Origin: Paenibacillus herberti
GTDB lineage: Bacteria; Bacillota; Bacilli; Paenibacillales; Paenibacillaceae
Assembly: GCF_002233675.1 (NCBI RefSeq)
Contig: NZ_NMUQ01000002.1
Location: forward strand, 248,001 to 312,000
Direction of reading: 5' to 3'
Length of the DNA: 64,000 nt
In this document: positions 35,039 to 43,797 of the stretch, piece after piece
Numbering within the stretch: the first letter of the stretch is position 1
Layout: each line of letters begins with the position of its first letter
The notes under the pieces: generated by a model
The model's input: the letters and a program-made list of their open reading frames with translations, nothing else
What the model was told of the DNA's origin: nothing
The model's database searches: none
Made by a program: the position numbers and the translations under genes

Positions 35039-36085
35039 TTAAAATAAAACCTGTTCCTGAACATCAGCCCACCGGACTTCCTTTCCGCAGCGGCTGGAAA
35101 TCAGGTCAGCTAAATCGATGACGCGGCAGGCGTAGCCCCACTCGTTGTCATACCAGGCGCTGAGCTGGATGGAGCTGCCGCGGACGAGCAGACTGAGCCC
35201 GTCAACAACGGCGGACTTGTCGCAGCCGATATAATCGGCCGAAACGAGCGGCAGCTCGCTGTAGCCGACATATGCCCCTATGGGACCAGTTGTCGCTTCC
35301 TGAAATGCCGCTCGAACAGCTTCAGCGCCAACTGGCTCGCCAAGCTCAAGTTGCAGCTGCAGCAGAGATACATCCGCTACCGGGACGCGTACCGCCGTGC
35401 CTTGAATGAGCGGCGCAAGCTCCGGAAGCACCTCTTTAAGTGCTTTGGACATGCCCGTGACGGCCGGTACGATTGAGGAAGTGCAAGCCCGGGCCCTTCT
35501 CAAGTCGCGATGCGGATTGTCCATATGATTCTGATCGTTGGTAAAAGCATGGATCGAAGTCGCCCAGCCTCCCCGCACGCCAAAGGCCTGATGAAGCACC
35601 TTCAGCACCGGTGCCAGGCAGTTCGTCGTACAGGATGCAGCTGAAATTAGGCGATGCAGCTCCGGGTCAAATGCGGATTCGTTCACGCCCATGACGGCGG
35701 TCAGATCCGCCTCCCCGGGAGAGGTCAGCAGCACTCGCGCCGCTCCTGCCGTCAGATGCCCCTCCATACCGGCACGCTTTGTGAATGCTCCGGTGGCGTC
35801 AATGACGAGGTCAATGTCAAGCCGTTTCCACGGCAGTCGGGCTGGGTCTCTTTCGGAGACGAGCTCGATTCTGCGTGACCTTACGATCAAGCTGCTATCA
35901 GACGGTTCAATACCGCCTTCCCACCGTCCATGCACCGTGTCGTATTTCAGCAGATGGGCAAGCGTTTCGGCCGGGCAGGTCGTATTGATGGCAACTAGCT
36001 CAAGTCCAGATGATGAAGGCAGATCGAGCAGTCGCCGTATGCACAGCCTTCCGATTCGTCCCGTTCCGCTAATCGCAACCCGCAT
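35039..36085 (-). CDS. gapB: Gluconeogenic glyceraldehyde-3-phosphate dehydrogenase
   Basis: 348 residues. Rossmann start MRVAISGTGRIGRLCIRRLL, catalytic ASCTTNCLAPV with Cys, His in TSIHAFTNDQNHMDNPH, and SAWYDNEWGYACRV at the end. After strand two it reads LVAINTTCPAETLAHLLKYD, lacking the Asp that binds NAD ribose in glycolytic GapA, so NADP preference and gluconeogenic direction are expected, as for GapB. AAAGGAG precedes the ATG. Located between glpX and the SR1P-like/ppdK genes. Confidence 0.93.
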   Translation of the reverse strand: MRVAISGTGRIGRLCIRRLLDLPSSSGLELVAINTTCPAETLAHLLKYDTVHGRWEGGIEPSDSSLIVRSRRIELVSERDPARLPWKRLDIDLVIDATGAFTKRAGMEGHLTAGAARVLLTSPGEADLTAVMGVNESAFDPELHRLISAASCTTNCLAPVLKVLHQAFGVRGGWATSIHAFTNDQNHMDNPHRDLRRARACTSSIVPAVTGMSKALKEVLPELAPLIQGTAVRVPVADVSLLQLQLELGEPVGAEAVRAAFQEATTGPIGAYVGYSELPLVSADYIGCDKSAVVDGLSLLVRGSSIQLSAWYDNEWGYACRVIDLADLISSRCGKEVRWADVQEQVLF

Positions 36086-36184
36086 GATGCATTCTCCTTT
36101 AACTCTAAAATATAATACTCATAAATTATTTATGACGCCTAATAAGATATGCGTTCCCGATAGCAATATGCTTGAACGCCGGCG

Positions 36185-37165
36185 TCAGCCGATTGCCTGT
36201 TCTCCCCGCTCAACTGCCTTCAGCGACAAATCATGGCGCGTATGAATATACCTTACGGTGCGCGTAGCTGCCCGCATGACGACCGAATGGGTATGCGCCA
36301 TACGGCCCGGCAAATACCTAACGCCTTCTAGGAAGTCACCCTTCGTGACACCTGTAGCGGCAAAAATAACATCTCCATTACCAGCCATATCCTTCGTACC
36401 GAGAACTCGGGACGGGTTGGAGATTCCCATTAGAATACAGCGCCTTAGCTGTTCGTCATTTTCCGGCAACAGCCGGCCTTGGATCTCGCCGCCCAGGCAT
36501 TTGATCGCCGCAGCCGCCAGCACACCTTCCGGCGCTCCGCCCGAACCAACATAAAGGTCTACGCCTGTCTCGGGATAACAAGGGGCCATCGCTCCTGTGA
36601 CATCCCCATCAGTCAGCAGCCGAATGCGGACGCCGAGCTCTCGCAGCTCGCTCATTAACGCGGCATGGCGCGGCCGATCGAGCAGGAGCACGGTCAGCTC
36701 CGACAACGGCTTGTCGAGCTCACGCGCTGCTTTGCGTACTGTGGCGGATAACGGATCAAGCAGGTTTAGCCTTCCAGCCAGCTCCGGACCAACAGCGAGC
36801 TTTTCCATATACATGTCCGGAGCATGAAGCAGTTGGCCTTTGGGTGCTAATGCCAGTACGGAAATTGCATTGTTCAACCCCCGCGCAGCCAGCTCCGTGC
36901 CTTCCAGCGGATCAACGGCTACATCCACCTCCGGGCCGATCCCGGTACCAAGCTTCTCGCCGATGTACAACATCGGAGCCTCGTCCATCTCACCTTCTCC
37001 GATGACTACTTTGCCGCGAATCGAGATCGATCCGAACATTCTCCTCATCGCTTCCGTAGCAGCATCATCCGCTTGCATCTTGCTGCCTCGTCCGACCCAA
37101 GGCGCGGACGCCAGCGCCGCAAGCTCGGTTACACGGACAACCTCAAGTGCCAATTCCCGTTCCAT
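36185..37165 (-). CDS. glpX: Class II fructose-1,6-bisphosphatase
   Basis: Hydrolyses fructose-1,6-bisphosphate to fructose-6-phosphate, the committed gluconeogenic step. 326 residues; metal and phosphate motifs are DDAATEAMRRMF, IGEGEMDEAPMLYIGE, VAVDPLEGTELAARG, and later DLYVGSGGAPEGVLAAAA. First gene of the block glpX-gapB-SR1P-ppdK-ccpN-ppsR, all leftward with gaps of 3 to 99 bases. AAGGGGTGAGG before the ATG. Confidence 0.94.
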   Translation of the reverse strand: MERELALEVVRVTELAALASAPWVGRGSKMQADDAATEAMRRMFGSISIRGKVVIGEGEMDEAPMLYIGEKLGTGIGPEVDVAVDPLEGTELAARGLNNAISVLALAPKGQLLHAPDMYMEKLAVGPELAGRLNLLDPLSATVRKAARELDKPLSELTVLLLDRPRHAALMSELRELGVRIRLLTDGDVTGAMAPCYPETGVDLYVGSGGAPEGVLAAAAIKCLGGEIQGRLLPENDEQLRRCILMGISNPSRVLGTKDMAGNGDVIFAATGVTKGDFLEGVRYLPGRMAHTHSVVMRAATRTVRYIHTRHDLSLKAVERGEQAIG

Positions 37166-37213
37166 GCCCTCACCCCTTCCGCCTCTACTTGCTTAAGTTT
37201 CAATCTCAGAAAT

Positions 37214-37242
37214 AATGTAACACAATTAAATATGAGTCACAA
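37214..37242 (-). promoter_or_regulatory. Promoter of the gluconeogenesis block
   Basis: Read leftward: TTGTGA (37237-37242), 17 bases, TACATT (37214-37219). The spacer contains CTCATATT, faintly like the B. subtilis CcpN site, but not a convincing match. Confidence 0.55.
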
Positions 37243-37333
37243 TAGGCGAATAATCATCTATTTAGGATGCATAAATGAGCAGGACGTCCCAAAAGCCCCA
37301 CTCTAAATCTAAAAATCATTAAGCTGCATCAGC

Positions 37334-37379
37334 AAAACGGGAGGAGACTGAGCATGGCTCAGTCTCCTCCCGTTTTTTT
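37334..37379. terminator. Very stable hairpin upstream of glpX
   Basis: A 17-bp perfect stem (ACGGGAGGAGACTGAGC with its complement) around ATG, flanked by AAAA and TTTTTTT, so it can stop transcription in both directions. It insulates the glpX promoter from the aldo-keto reductase gene. Confidence 0.9.
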
Positions 37380-37450
37380 CTGTGAATGCTAATATCAAAT
37401 CTCTTTTAATGCCAACTAATCTCATCGCACACCAGTTCGACCATTCATGC

Positions 37451-37597
37451 TCTAACGGAACTCAGAGAGCTTATTCCCCATCAAACACGGGTTCAAGCCA
37501 GCTAACGAAACTGAGAAGCGTTATTGAGGTCAGAAATGATGATATTCCCAAGAAAATGCCGAAATAGCGTCTCTCAGTTTCGTTACGCATGGAGATG
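37451..37597. repeat. Dispersed repeat copies around GTAACGAAACTGAGA
   Basis: Related segments at 37452 (CTAACGGAACTCAGAGAGC), 37501 (CTAACGAAACTGAGAAGCG) and, inverted, 37571-37590 (CTCAGTTTCGTTACGCAT). The same element recurs at 50485 (CTAATGAAACTGAGAGAGC) and, inverted, at 51121. Nothing else is seen in the remaining gap 37598-37733. Confidence 0.7.
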
Positions 37598-37733
37598 CAT
37601 TTGAGGTGCATTGAAGGTGCATTGGAGATGCAAAAGTCCCCCGCATTGCTTCCCACTTTCGCTACGTAAGGCCAGTCAGGAATTCCTGGTCGGCCTTAAA
37701 AATTTGTGAGAGCCCCCGATCAAAAGAGAGAGC

Positions 37734-38708
37734 TTACCAAGCGTAAGCGCTAGGGGCTTCGCCGCCCGGTCCAGGGAAAATTTCGTCGATGCGCTTCAGC
37801 GCGCTCTCGTCCAGCTTAATCTCCACAGCGCGCAGCGAGCGCTCGAATTGCTCCAGCGTGCGAACGCCGATGATCGGCGCGGTTACAGCAGGCTGATGCA
37901 GCAGCCATGCTAAGGAGACCAGATCCTCCGTCTCGCCAAGTTCATCGCAGAGCTTCCCGTACTGCTCCAGTTGCTCCCAGTGTTTCTCCCAGCGCTGATC
38001 GCCACTGCGACTGCCAGCATCGCCGCGACGGATATTGCCAGAGAGCGAACCTCCGTCAAGCGGACTCCACGGAATGACCCCGATACCATGCGCCTGCGCC
38101 GAAGGCAGCACCTCCAGCTCAGGCAGGCGGGTCAGCAAATTATATTTATGCTGCTCCGACACGAGGCCGAGTAGACCGCGCGCTTTGGCCTCGCCCTGGG
38201 CTACAGCCAGATCCCAGCCGGCAAAGTTGCTGGCGCCGACATAACCGATCTTGCCCTGCATTTGCAGATGGCTGAAAGAATTCCATAACTCGTCCCATCC
38301 GACGCTGCGATCCACATGATGCATCTGATACAGCTCAATATGGTCGGTCTGCAGGCGACGCAGCGAGTCCTCTAGATGACGGCGGATTTTGTAAGACGAT
38401 AAGCCGGGCTGATGATTAGGCCCATCCACGTTATTATGCATATCTCCATAAACCTTGGTGGCGAGTACAGTGCGCTCCCGACGGTTTTCACCTTGAGCAA
38501 ACCAGCGCCCAATGATCTCCTCGGTCAGACCGGCATTCTCCCTCCAACCGTAAATGTTGGCCGTATCAAAAAAGGTAATGCCGGCGTCGAGCGCCGCATC
38601 CATAATGGCAAAAGCTTCTTTTTCCTCCGTGCTGACTCCGAAATTCATCGTGCCAAGGCAAAGGCGGCTAACCTGCAATCCTGAGCGTCCAAGCTTTGTG
38701 TACTCCAT
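37734..38708 (-). CDS. Aldo/keto reductase
   Basis: 324-residue NADPH-dependent oxidoreductase with TIM barrel. Catalytic tetrad: Asp and Tyr in FFDTANIYGW, Lys in VLATKVYGD, His in LYQMHHVDR. Nucleotide site in the C-terminal IIGVRTLEQFERSLRAVE. The N-terminus MEYTKLGRSGLQVSRLCLGTMNFG is typical of the YajO/potassium-channel-beta-like AKR branch. Substrate unknown. AAGGAG lies twelve bases before the ATG. Monocistronic. Confidence 0.92.
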   Translation of the reverse strand: MEYTKLGRSGLQVSRLCLGTMNFGVSTEEKEAFAIMDAALDAGITFFDTANIYGWRENAGLTEEIIGRWFAQGENRRERTVLATKVYGDMHNNVDGPNHQPGLSSYKIRRHLEDSLRRLQTDHIELYQMHHVDRSVGWDELWNSFSHLQMQGKIGYVGASNFAGWDLAVAQGEAKARGLLGLVSEQHKYNLLTRLPELEVLPSAQAHGIGVIPWSPLDGGSLSGNIRRGDAGSRSGDQRWEKHWEQLEQYGKLCDELGETEDLVSLAWLLHQPAVTAPIIGVRTLEQFERSLRAVEIKLDESALKRIDEIFPGPGGEAPSAYAW

Positions 38709-38920
38709 AATCGATTCAATCTCCTTCCGCAGCTAGAGGATGAATAACGATTCAAGTATACCTCTGACTTCTGAACGTTGACAAAAAAAACTCCTTTAGA
38801 AATCGATAATCTCCCGCTAATAGAGGAAGTCTAAACTATTAGGCAACGAAGGAACTGCCGGCAAGCCAGCATAACAGCTGTACTAGCCATAGGCAGAGCC
38901 GACTTAAGGAGGTTACATCG

Positions 38921-40213
38921 TTGAAGCTTCTCACCCGATCCATCGAGCAAGCCTCGCCAGTCCTTCCTGCTCCCGTCTCTTCGCCGGATGGCGGCAGCCT
39001 TGAACTTGGGCGCCAGCCAAAGCTGATGATTCTGTACGCTTCCTACGGGGAAGGCCATCTTCAAGCAGCCAAGGCCATTCGTGATTCCCTCGTTCAACGC
39101 GGCATCCACCGCACGGTGCTCGTCGATCTGATGGCGGAGGCGCATCCTTTACTGAATGAGCTTACTCGCAAAATCTACCGCACCAGCTACACGATCCTGC
39201 CAGGCGTTTACGGCTGGGTATACGATCTGACCCGTCCCATGAAATCGAATACGCTTTTTGCGGCTTGGCTGCATTCCTTTGGCCGTTCCAAGCTGCGGAA
39301 GCTGCTCCAGCAGGAACAGCCAGATGTGCTGCTCCATACGTTCCCGATATTTGCTGGCCCCGCTTCCCGGGGACTTTTCCGGCCACCGTTAACCGGTGCG
39401 GTCGTTACGGACTACGATTTGCACCGACGCTGGGTACATCCCGGCATTGACCGATATTATGTCGCTACCGACGATATGCAGGCAGAGATGAGGGACGCAG
39501 GTATCGCACCAGAACGGATCTGTGTGACCGGCATCCCCGTCCGGCAAGGTTTTGAAAAATGCCATCAACATAGCGATCGCGAGCAGTTACTCCGATATGA
39601 CCTTGATCCCACCCTGCCGCTCGTGCTCATCATGGGCGGCGGCTCCGGGATTATGAACGGCATCACCGCTGCCTGCTCGCTGCTGCTGCAGCAGCCAGAT
39701 CTGCAAATCGCCCTCGTATGCGGCCGTAACGAAGCATTCGCCAGCGAAACCCGGCGCCATTTCCATACCCATCCGGCAGGGGATCGGCTTCATGTATTCG
39801 GCTACGTAGACGCCCTGCATGAGCTCATGCAGCTGGCCTCCTGCCTGGTGACAAAGCCCGGTGGACTGACTCTGGCGGAAGGACTAGCCGCGGGCGTGCC
39901 GCTCGTTCTGTATCGTCCCATGCCCGGCCAGGAGCGGCGGAACGCAGATTTCTTAATTCAAAAAGACGTCGCAGCTGCCGCCGGCACTCCTGCCGAGTTG
40001 GCGGACGAGATCTTGAAACTCTTCGCTGATCCAGAACGTTTAAGAGAAAGATCGCATCGACAGATGGAACTTGGCAAAGCAGACGGAGCCATCCGGATCG
40101 CCGATGATTTGCTACAGCGGTTGTTCGGGTATACGGATAGTGAATACCATTTTTCTCCTAGCTTCGATCAAGGAGGACATATGGATGAACTTTATCCCGA
40201 AGCGCTCCGGTAA
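38921..40213 (+). CDS. Processive diacylglycerol glycosyltransferase-like enzyme (UgtP/MGDG synthase family)
   Basis: 430 residues. N-terminal MGDG-synthase domain with the signature YASYGEGHLQAAKAIRDSL, C-terminal GT-B nucleotide-sugar domain (MGGGSGIMNGITAA, then KPGGLTLAEGLAAGVPLVLY and PGQERRNADFL, as in MurG and UgtP). Expected to transfer glucose or galactose from a UDP-sugar to diacylglycerol at the membrane surface, making glycolipids or the lipoteichoic acid anchor. TTG start with AAGGAGG eight bases before. The 3' end overlaps the next gene by 29 bases. Confidence 0.88.
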   Translation: MKLLTRSIEQASPVLPAPVSSPDGGSLELGRQPKLMILYASYGEGHLQAAKAIRDSLVQRGIHRTVLVDLMAEAHPLLNELTRKIYRTSYTILPGVYGWVYDLTRPMKSNTLFAAWLHSFGRSKLRKLLQQEQPDVLLHTFPIFAGPASRGLFRPPLTGAVVTDYDLHRRWVHPGIDRYYVATDDMQAEMRDAGIAPERICVTGIPVRQGFEKCHQHSDREQLLRYDLDPTLPLVLIMGGGSGIMNGITAACSLLLQQPDLQIALVCGRNEAFASETRRHFHTHPAGDRLHVFGYVDALHELMQLASCLVTKPGGLTLAEGLAAGVPLVLYRPMPGQERRNADFLIQKDVAAAAGTPAELADEILKLFADPERLRERSHRQMELGKADGAIRIADDLLQRLFGYTDSEYHFSPSFDQGGHMDELYPEALR

Positions 40214-41384
40214 CTCTCAAATCCCACTGTTTGCCATCATCTTGCTGCTCGTTGAATTTGTTCGAGGAGCGGCGCTCGTCAGCTTTTTGCCGTTATACGG
40301 CACCAATACACTTGGGCTGACGCTAGACGTAGTAGGTGCCGCGATTACGGCGCATTATTTGACCGATACTGTACTTAAGATGGGCATTGGTTATTTGCTC
40401 GATCGATTCTCGATCCGTCTCGTCGTTCTTGTAGGGTTGTTAGCTTCTCTGGCCGGGATCCTGCTGCTTCCTCTAGCGCATACTCCGTGGGTATTCATCT
40501 CAGCGGCGGCGCTATACGGCGTCGGAATTTCGCCGATCTGGATCGTCTGCCTCACAGGAGTAAAAGAAGATAAACGCGCGACCCAGATGGGCACTCTGTA
40601 TACGATCTGGTTGGGCGGCCTCGGTGCAGGGCCGATCGTCTGCAATATCGTGCTCGATTACAGCAACCGCGCCGCTTATCTCATGTTGCTTGTCAGCATA
40701 CTAGCTGCTTTGGCGCTAGCCTTGTTCATCAGCGGCCGGAACAACACGGCCGACGTTCAGCATGTCCCGCTGCGGGAGCAGCTTCCCGTACTCAAGGAGC
40801 GAATCCATGCATTGCGCCTGCTTTTGCCAGGCATGGTACTGCAAACTGCTGTAGCCGGCATGCTCGTCACCGTATTGCCTACCTTCGTTACGGATAAACT
40901 CGCGCTGTCCGGTGCGCAGTACTCGCTGCTGTTGGCCGCAGGCGGAGTGCTGACGCTCAGCGGCCTCATGCCGTTCGGCAAGCTGTCCGACAAGCTCAGT
41001 CATCATCGCCGCTGGTTCCTTGTCACAGGCTTTTTTGCCGTAGCAGCAACGCTTTATGCGCTGGCCTCCACGGACAGCTTTGCCGTATGCATTGCGCTTG
41101 CTGCGCTGCTCGGCTTTTCCTATGCCGCCGTACTGCCAGCGTGGAATGCGCTGCTGGCAGCGTTTGTCCCACCTAGCCAAAAAGGGCTGGGATGGGGTAT
41201 GCTGAGCACGGTAGAAGGTATCGGCGCGATGATCGGCCCCGTTGTCGGTGGTGTTATCGCTACCTGGCGGGGAGAGCCCTTTGTCGTCTGGCTCAGCGCC
41301 TTGCTATTCGGCATCATCGGGCTGTGTTACTGCTTCCTTCCTTTGGCGGAAGCGTCAAGCAGTCGGACTAAATTATCGAGATAG
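40185..41384 (+). CDS. MFS transporter, possibly LtaA-like glycolipid flippase
   Basis: 399 residues with 12 predicted membrane helices in two halves; MFS motif A-like GYLLDRFSIRLVV and GKLSDKLSHHRRW are in the expected loops. The ATG has AAGGAGG eight bases before it and starts inside the glycosyltransferase gene. Staphylococcal ltaA, the MFS protein that flips diglucosyl-diacylglycerol, sits next to the glycolipid synthase ypfP in the same way; by analogy this protein may move the product outward. Drug efflux remains an alternative. Confidence 0.8.
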   Translation: MNFIPKRSGNSQIPLFAIILLLVEFVRGAALVSFLPLYGTNTLGLTLDVVGAAITAHYLTDTVLKMGIGYLLDRFSIRLVVLVGLLASLAGILLLPLAHTPWVFISAAALYGVGISPIWIVCLTGVKEDKRATQMGTLYTIWLGGLGAGPIVCNIVLDYSNRAAYLMLLVSILAALALALFISGRNNTADVQHVPLREQLPVLKERIHALRLLLPGMVLQTAVAGMLVTVLPTFVTDKLALSGAQYSLLLAAGGVLTLSGLMPFGKLSDKLSHHRRWFLVTGFFAVAATLYALASTDSFAVCIALAALLGFSYAAVLPAWNALLAAFVPPSQKGLGWGMLSTVEGIGAMIGPVVGGVIATWRGEPFVVWLSALLFGIIGLCYCFLPLAEASSSRTKLSR

Positions 41385-41401
41385 GTTGTGAGCTTGCTCT
41401 C

Positions 41402-42001
41402 ATGAATACTCTTCATGAATGGATGAGTGAAATCAAGTCAATGGATCTGCAGCAGTTGGAGCAGATGCTTCAGAAATTTTCCAATTATGGGCCACTGCCC
41501 GGCATTCTGTTGCCTTTTTCGGAAGCGTTTCTGCCCTTCCTGCCGCTGTTTTTATTCATCGCGGCTAACGCCAACATTTATGGACTCGGATTCGGCTTTC
41601 TTTTTTCCTGGATCGGCGTTTGCGCGGGCTCCCTCTGCATGTTCGGACTGGCTCGTACTTTCGGATCGGGTCTTGGCATGTGGCTGGAGCGGCGCTTCCC
41701 ACGGGCCGGCAAATTTTTGGATTGGCTGGAGCGCCGGGGCTTTACACCCGTGTTCTTGCTCAGCTGTTTCCCTTTTTCACCATCCGTACTCGTAAATCTC
41801 GCTTCCGGACTTAGCTCGCTCCCCTTCCGTACGTACCTAATGGCCTTACTGCTTGGTAAAGCAGTCATGATCTTCATCATCTCGCTGCTCAGCTTCAATA
41901 TCGGTGAACTCGCCCCTTGGCGCATCGCTCTAGCCGCTGTTGTCGTTGTGCTGATGTGGCTCGGCGGTAAAAAGCTTGAGACGCGCTACTTAGCCAAATA
42001 A
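41402..42001 (+). CDS. TVP38/TMEM64 (VTT-domain) membrane protein
   Basis: 199 residues, five to six hydrophobic segments. VTT marks are PFSEAFLPFLPLFLFIAANA (re-entrant, Glu- and Pro-containing), FARTFGSG-like GLARTFGSGLGMWLERRFP, and FTPVFLLSCFPFSPSVLVNLASGLS, matching DedA/TMEM64 proteins that act as lipid scramblases or undecaprenyl-phosphate flippases. Third gene of the glycosyltransferase-MFS operon, starting 17 bases after the MFS stop. A lipid-handling role fits the operon. Confidence 0.85.
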   Translation: MNTLHEWMSEIKSMDLQQLEQMLQKFSNYGPLPGILLPFSEAFLPFLPLFLFIAANANIYGLGFGFLFSWIGVCAGSLCMFGLARTFGSGLGMWLERRFPRAGKFLDWLERRGFTPVFLLSCFPFSPSVLVNLASGLSSLPFRTYLMALLLGKAVMIFIISLLSFNIGELAPWRIALAAVVVVLMWLGGKKLETRYLAK

Positions 42002-42010
42002 CGCCCTTCT

Positions 42011-42063
42011 AATGCTTCCTCAGCAGTCTTGTCATCGGACAAGCCGCTGGCGAGGCATTTTTC
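42011..42063 (+). terminator. Terminator of the glycolipid operon
   Basis: AATGC...CTTGTC pairs with GACAAG...GCATT (with internal mismatches) around ATCG, followed by TTTTTC. Confidence 0.75.
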
Positions 42064-42182
42064 AATTCTTTTCGCCGCTCCAATCGCGTTGCCGATTATT
42101 GCCTTATCTATGGGTTCATAGTACCGCCTGACCTGCGGCACACTGTTAAGGTAGTCGAAACAAGGGAATAGGAGGAGATCTC

Positions 42183-42479
42183 ATGAGCGACAACCCAACT
42201 CACAATGAAATGGAACCCGTCTCGGGGGAGCATGTCGAGGTGGACGGCGTTTATACGAACCAGTGGGGACGCGAGGAAAAATTGCAGCGCGGCGATGTTT
42301 TTCCTGCTGATCCGATGTGGGGCTCGACGGAATGGAAGCTGACCGAGCTGGAATTCAGCAACCATCATGCCGGGCATACCGATCCCCGGAGGATTCCGCA
42401 TGATAGCGCGAACGATCCTGAGAACCATCTTCAGCACCCCCGCCGCCATACTCACAAAGAGCATCGGGGAGACAAATAG
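42183..42479 (+). CDS. Small hydrophilic hypothetical protein
   Basis: 98 residues, rich in His, Glu, Asp, Arg; no membrane segment or Cys. The middle (DGVYTNQWGREEKLQRGDVFPADPMWG) vaguely recalls YjzC-type proteins (VYxx...GExFP), the end is His-rich (HPRRHTHKEHRGD), perhaps binding metal. AGGAGGAG precedes the ATG and a strong terminator follows. Function unknown. Confidence 0.6.
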   Translation: MSDNPTHNEMEPVSGEHVEVDGVYTNQWGREEKLQRGDVFPADPMWGSTEWKLTELEFSNHHAGHTDPRRIPHDSANDPENHLQHPRRHTHKEHRGDK

Positions 42480-42492
42480 GTTTTTCAGCAGC

Positions 42493-42535
42493 AAAAAGGT
42501 GTACCCCGCTTCAAGCGCAGGGTACACCTTTTTTC
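42493..42535. terminator. Bidirectional terminator
   Basis: AAAAAGGTGTACCC with GGGTACACCTTTTTT; separates the small hydrophilic gene from the convergent ArAE gene. Confidence 0.9.
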
Positions 42536-42599
42536 GTTTGGGATGGTGATGAAGGCCTCGCCAATTCAGCATTCACTGGACGGGGCGAATAGCCCTGAA

Positions 42600-43667
42600 C
42601 TAGTCCTTACTCTTCATCGGGAAAATCTGCCACTTGCGGCTAGCATCCTCTGCTTCGCGATTTTGCACTTGCTCGATAAGCTTCTCAAGCCGGCGTAGAT
42701 GGTATCCGTATTCGAACAACGCCGAAGCGACAAATACGAGCCTGCGATGCTCATCTGGATTTTCTTTCAAATAGTCCGTCAACTGGCGCGCCAAGCTTGT
42801 GCCTGTAATGGCATCGTCCTGGATGAACGAGCCGGGCTTGATTTTGTCGTCCAGCTTGAGCAACAGAAACTCGTGATACTTGGTCAGCTCTTCGATCTGC
42901 GAGTCTAGACGATTTGCCCACGCCTCTGCACCCGGCGAAGAGAAATAATGCTCCTCGATTACCTCGAGCAAGTCAGCACCCTTGTTCACAGCGCGGATAA
43001 GCTGCTTGGCCAGCAGCAGTTGTCTGGCACGTTCTGCACGGCGCGCGGCGCGGAAGCTGCGTTCCTCTTCCAACACCTTGAAGCGCTCCTCCAGCCTGCC
43101 AATTATGCCGTGCAGTTTGTCTTTTTCCTGTTTGTACACCTGCTCCTTCATCTCGTCCGAGATAGAGGTACGAAGCAGCAGCGACAGCTGCGTGTAGCTT
43201 TCCAGAACCAGATCATGGAACTGCTTGCGCGGACTTGGAGGGAAAATCAGTACATTAACCGCGAAAGCTGCGCCCATACCGGTCAGCACCTGCAGAAAGC
43301 GTTCAACGGCAAACATCCAGCCCGTGGAATTCGCCTCCATCACCGCTACGACGGTAACGAGGGTCAATCCAACCGTTGCTTCCATTTTCAGCTTGATGCT
43401 GATCAAAATGACTGCGATACACACAATGCCGACCGTAATCGGCGAGCTGCCGATCAATTGCACCGCGCCTAGCGCGATGGCCGCTCCCAGCAGATTCGTC
43501 TGGAATTGCTCACTTATCTGCTGCCAAGAGCGGAAGATGGACGGCTGCAGCGTAAAGATGGCCGATACCGCGGGCAGGAGCGGATTGGCAAAGCCGATCA
43601 GCCCGCTAAGATAGATGGCCAGTGCCACGGCCATGCCTGTTTTCAGTACGCGGGCGCCAATGGTCAT
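42600..43667 (-). CDS. Aromatic acid exporter family protein (ArAE, DUF939)
   Basis: 355 residues: six membrane helices in the first 160 (MAVALAIYLSGLIGFANPLLPAVSAIFTL, MGAAFAVNVLIFP), with the FUSC/ArAE motif NPLLPAVSAIFTLQPS, and a long cytosolic helical C-terminal domain (KLHGIIGRLEERFKVLEEER onward) as in YqjA/YgaE-type proteins. By family name it may export aromatic acids, but substrates of the Bacillus branch are unproven. AAGGAGG before the ATG. Monocistronic. Confidence 0.88.
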   Translation of the reverse strand: MTIGARVLKTGMAVALAIYLSGLIGFANPLLPAVSAIFTLQPSIFRSWQQISEQFQTNLLGAAIALGAVQLIGSSPITVGIVCIAVILISIKLKMEATVGLTLVTVVAVMEANSTGWMFAVERFLQVLTGMGAAFAVNVLIFPPSPRKQFHDLVLESYTQLSLLLRTSISDEMKEQVYKQEKDKLHGIIGRLEERFKVLEEERSFRAARRAERARQLLLAKQLIRAVNKGADLLEVIEEHYFSSPGAEAWANRLDSQIEELTKYHEFLLLKLDDKIKPGSFIQDDAITGTSLARQLTDYLKENPDEHRRLVFVASALFEYGYHLRRLEKLIEQVQNREAEDASRKWQIFPMKSKD

Positions 43668-43797
43668 GTTGCGGGTCCTCCTTTTTCTCGGGGAACGGTG
43701 CTTGGGTTCAAGTTCAACAAGCCGTCATACCGTTTACTTACCCCGACCGTCCCCACTCTATACCTTTTGCAGGACCAGCCATGTTCAAGGGCCGTGC

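Noticed and set aside
37220-37236. CcpN operator in the glpX promoter
   Set aside because: Only a faint match to the known CcpN site; not strong enough to annotate.
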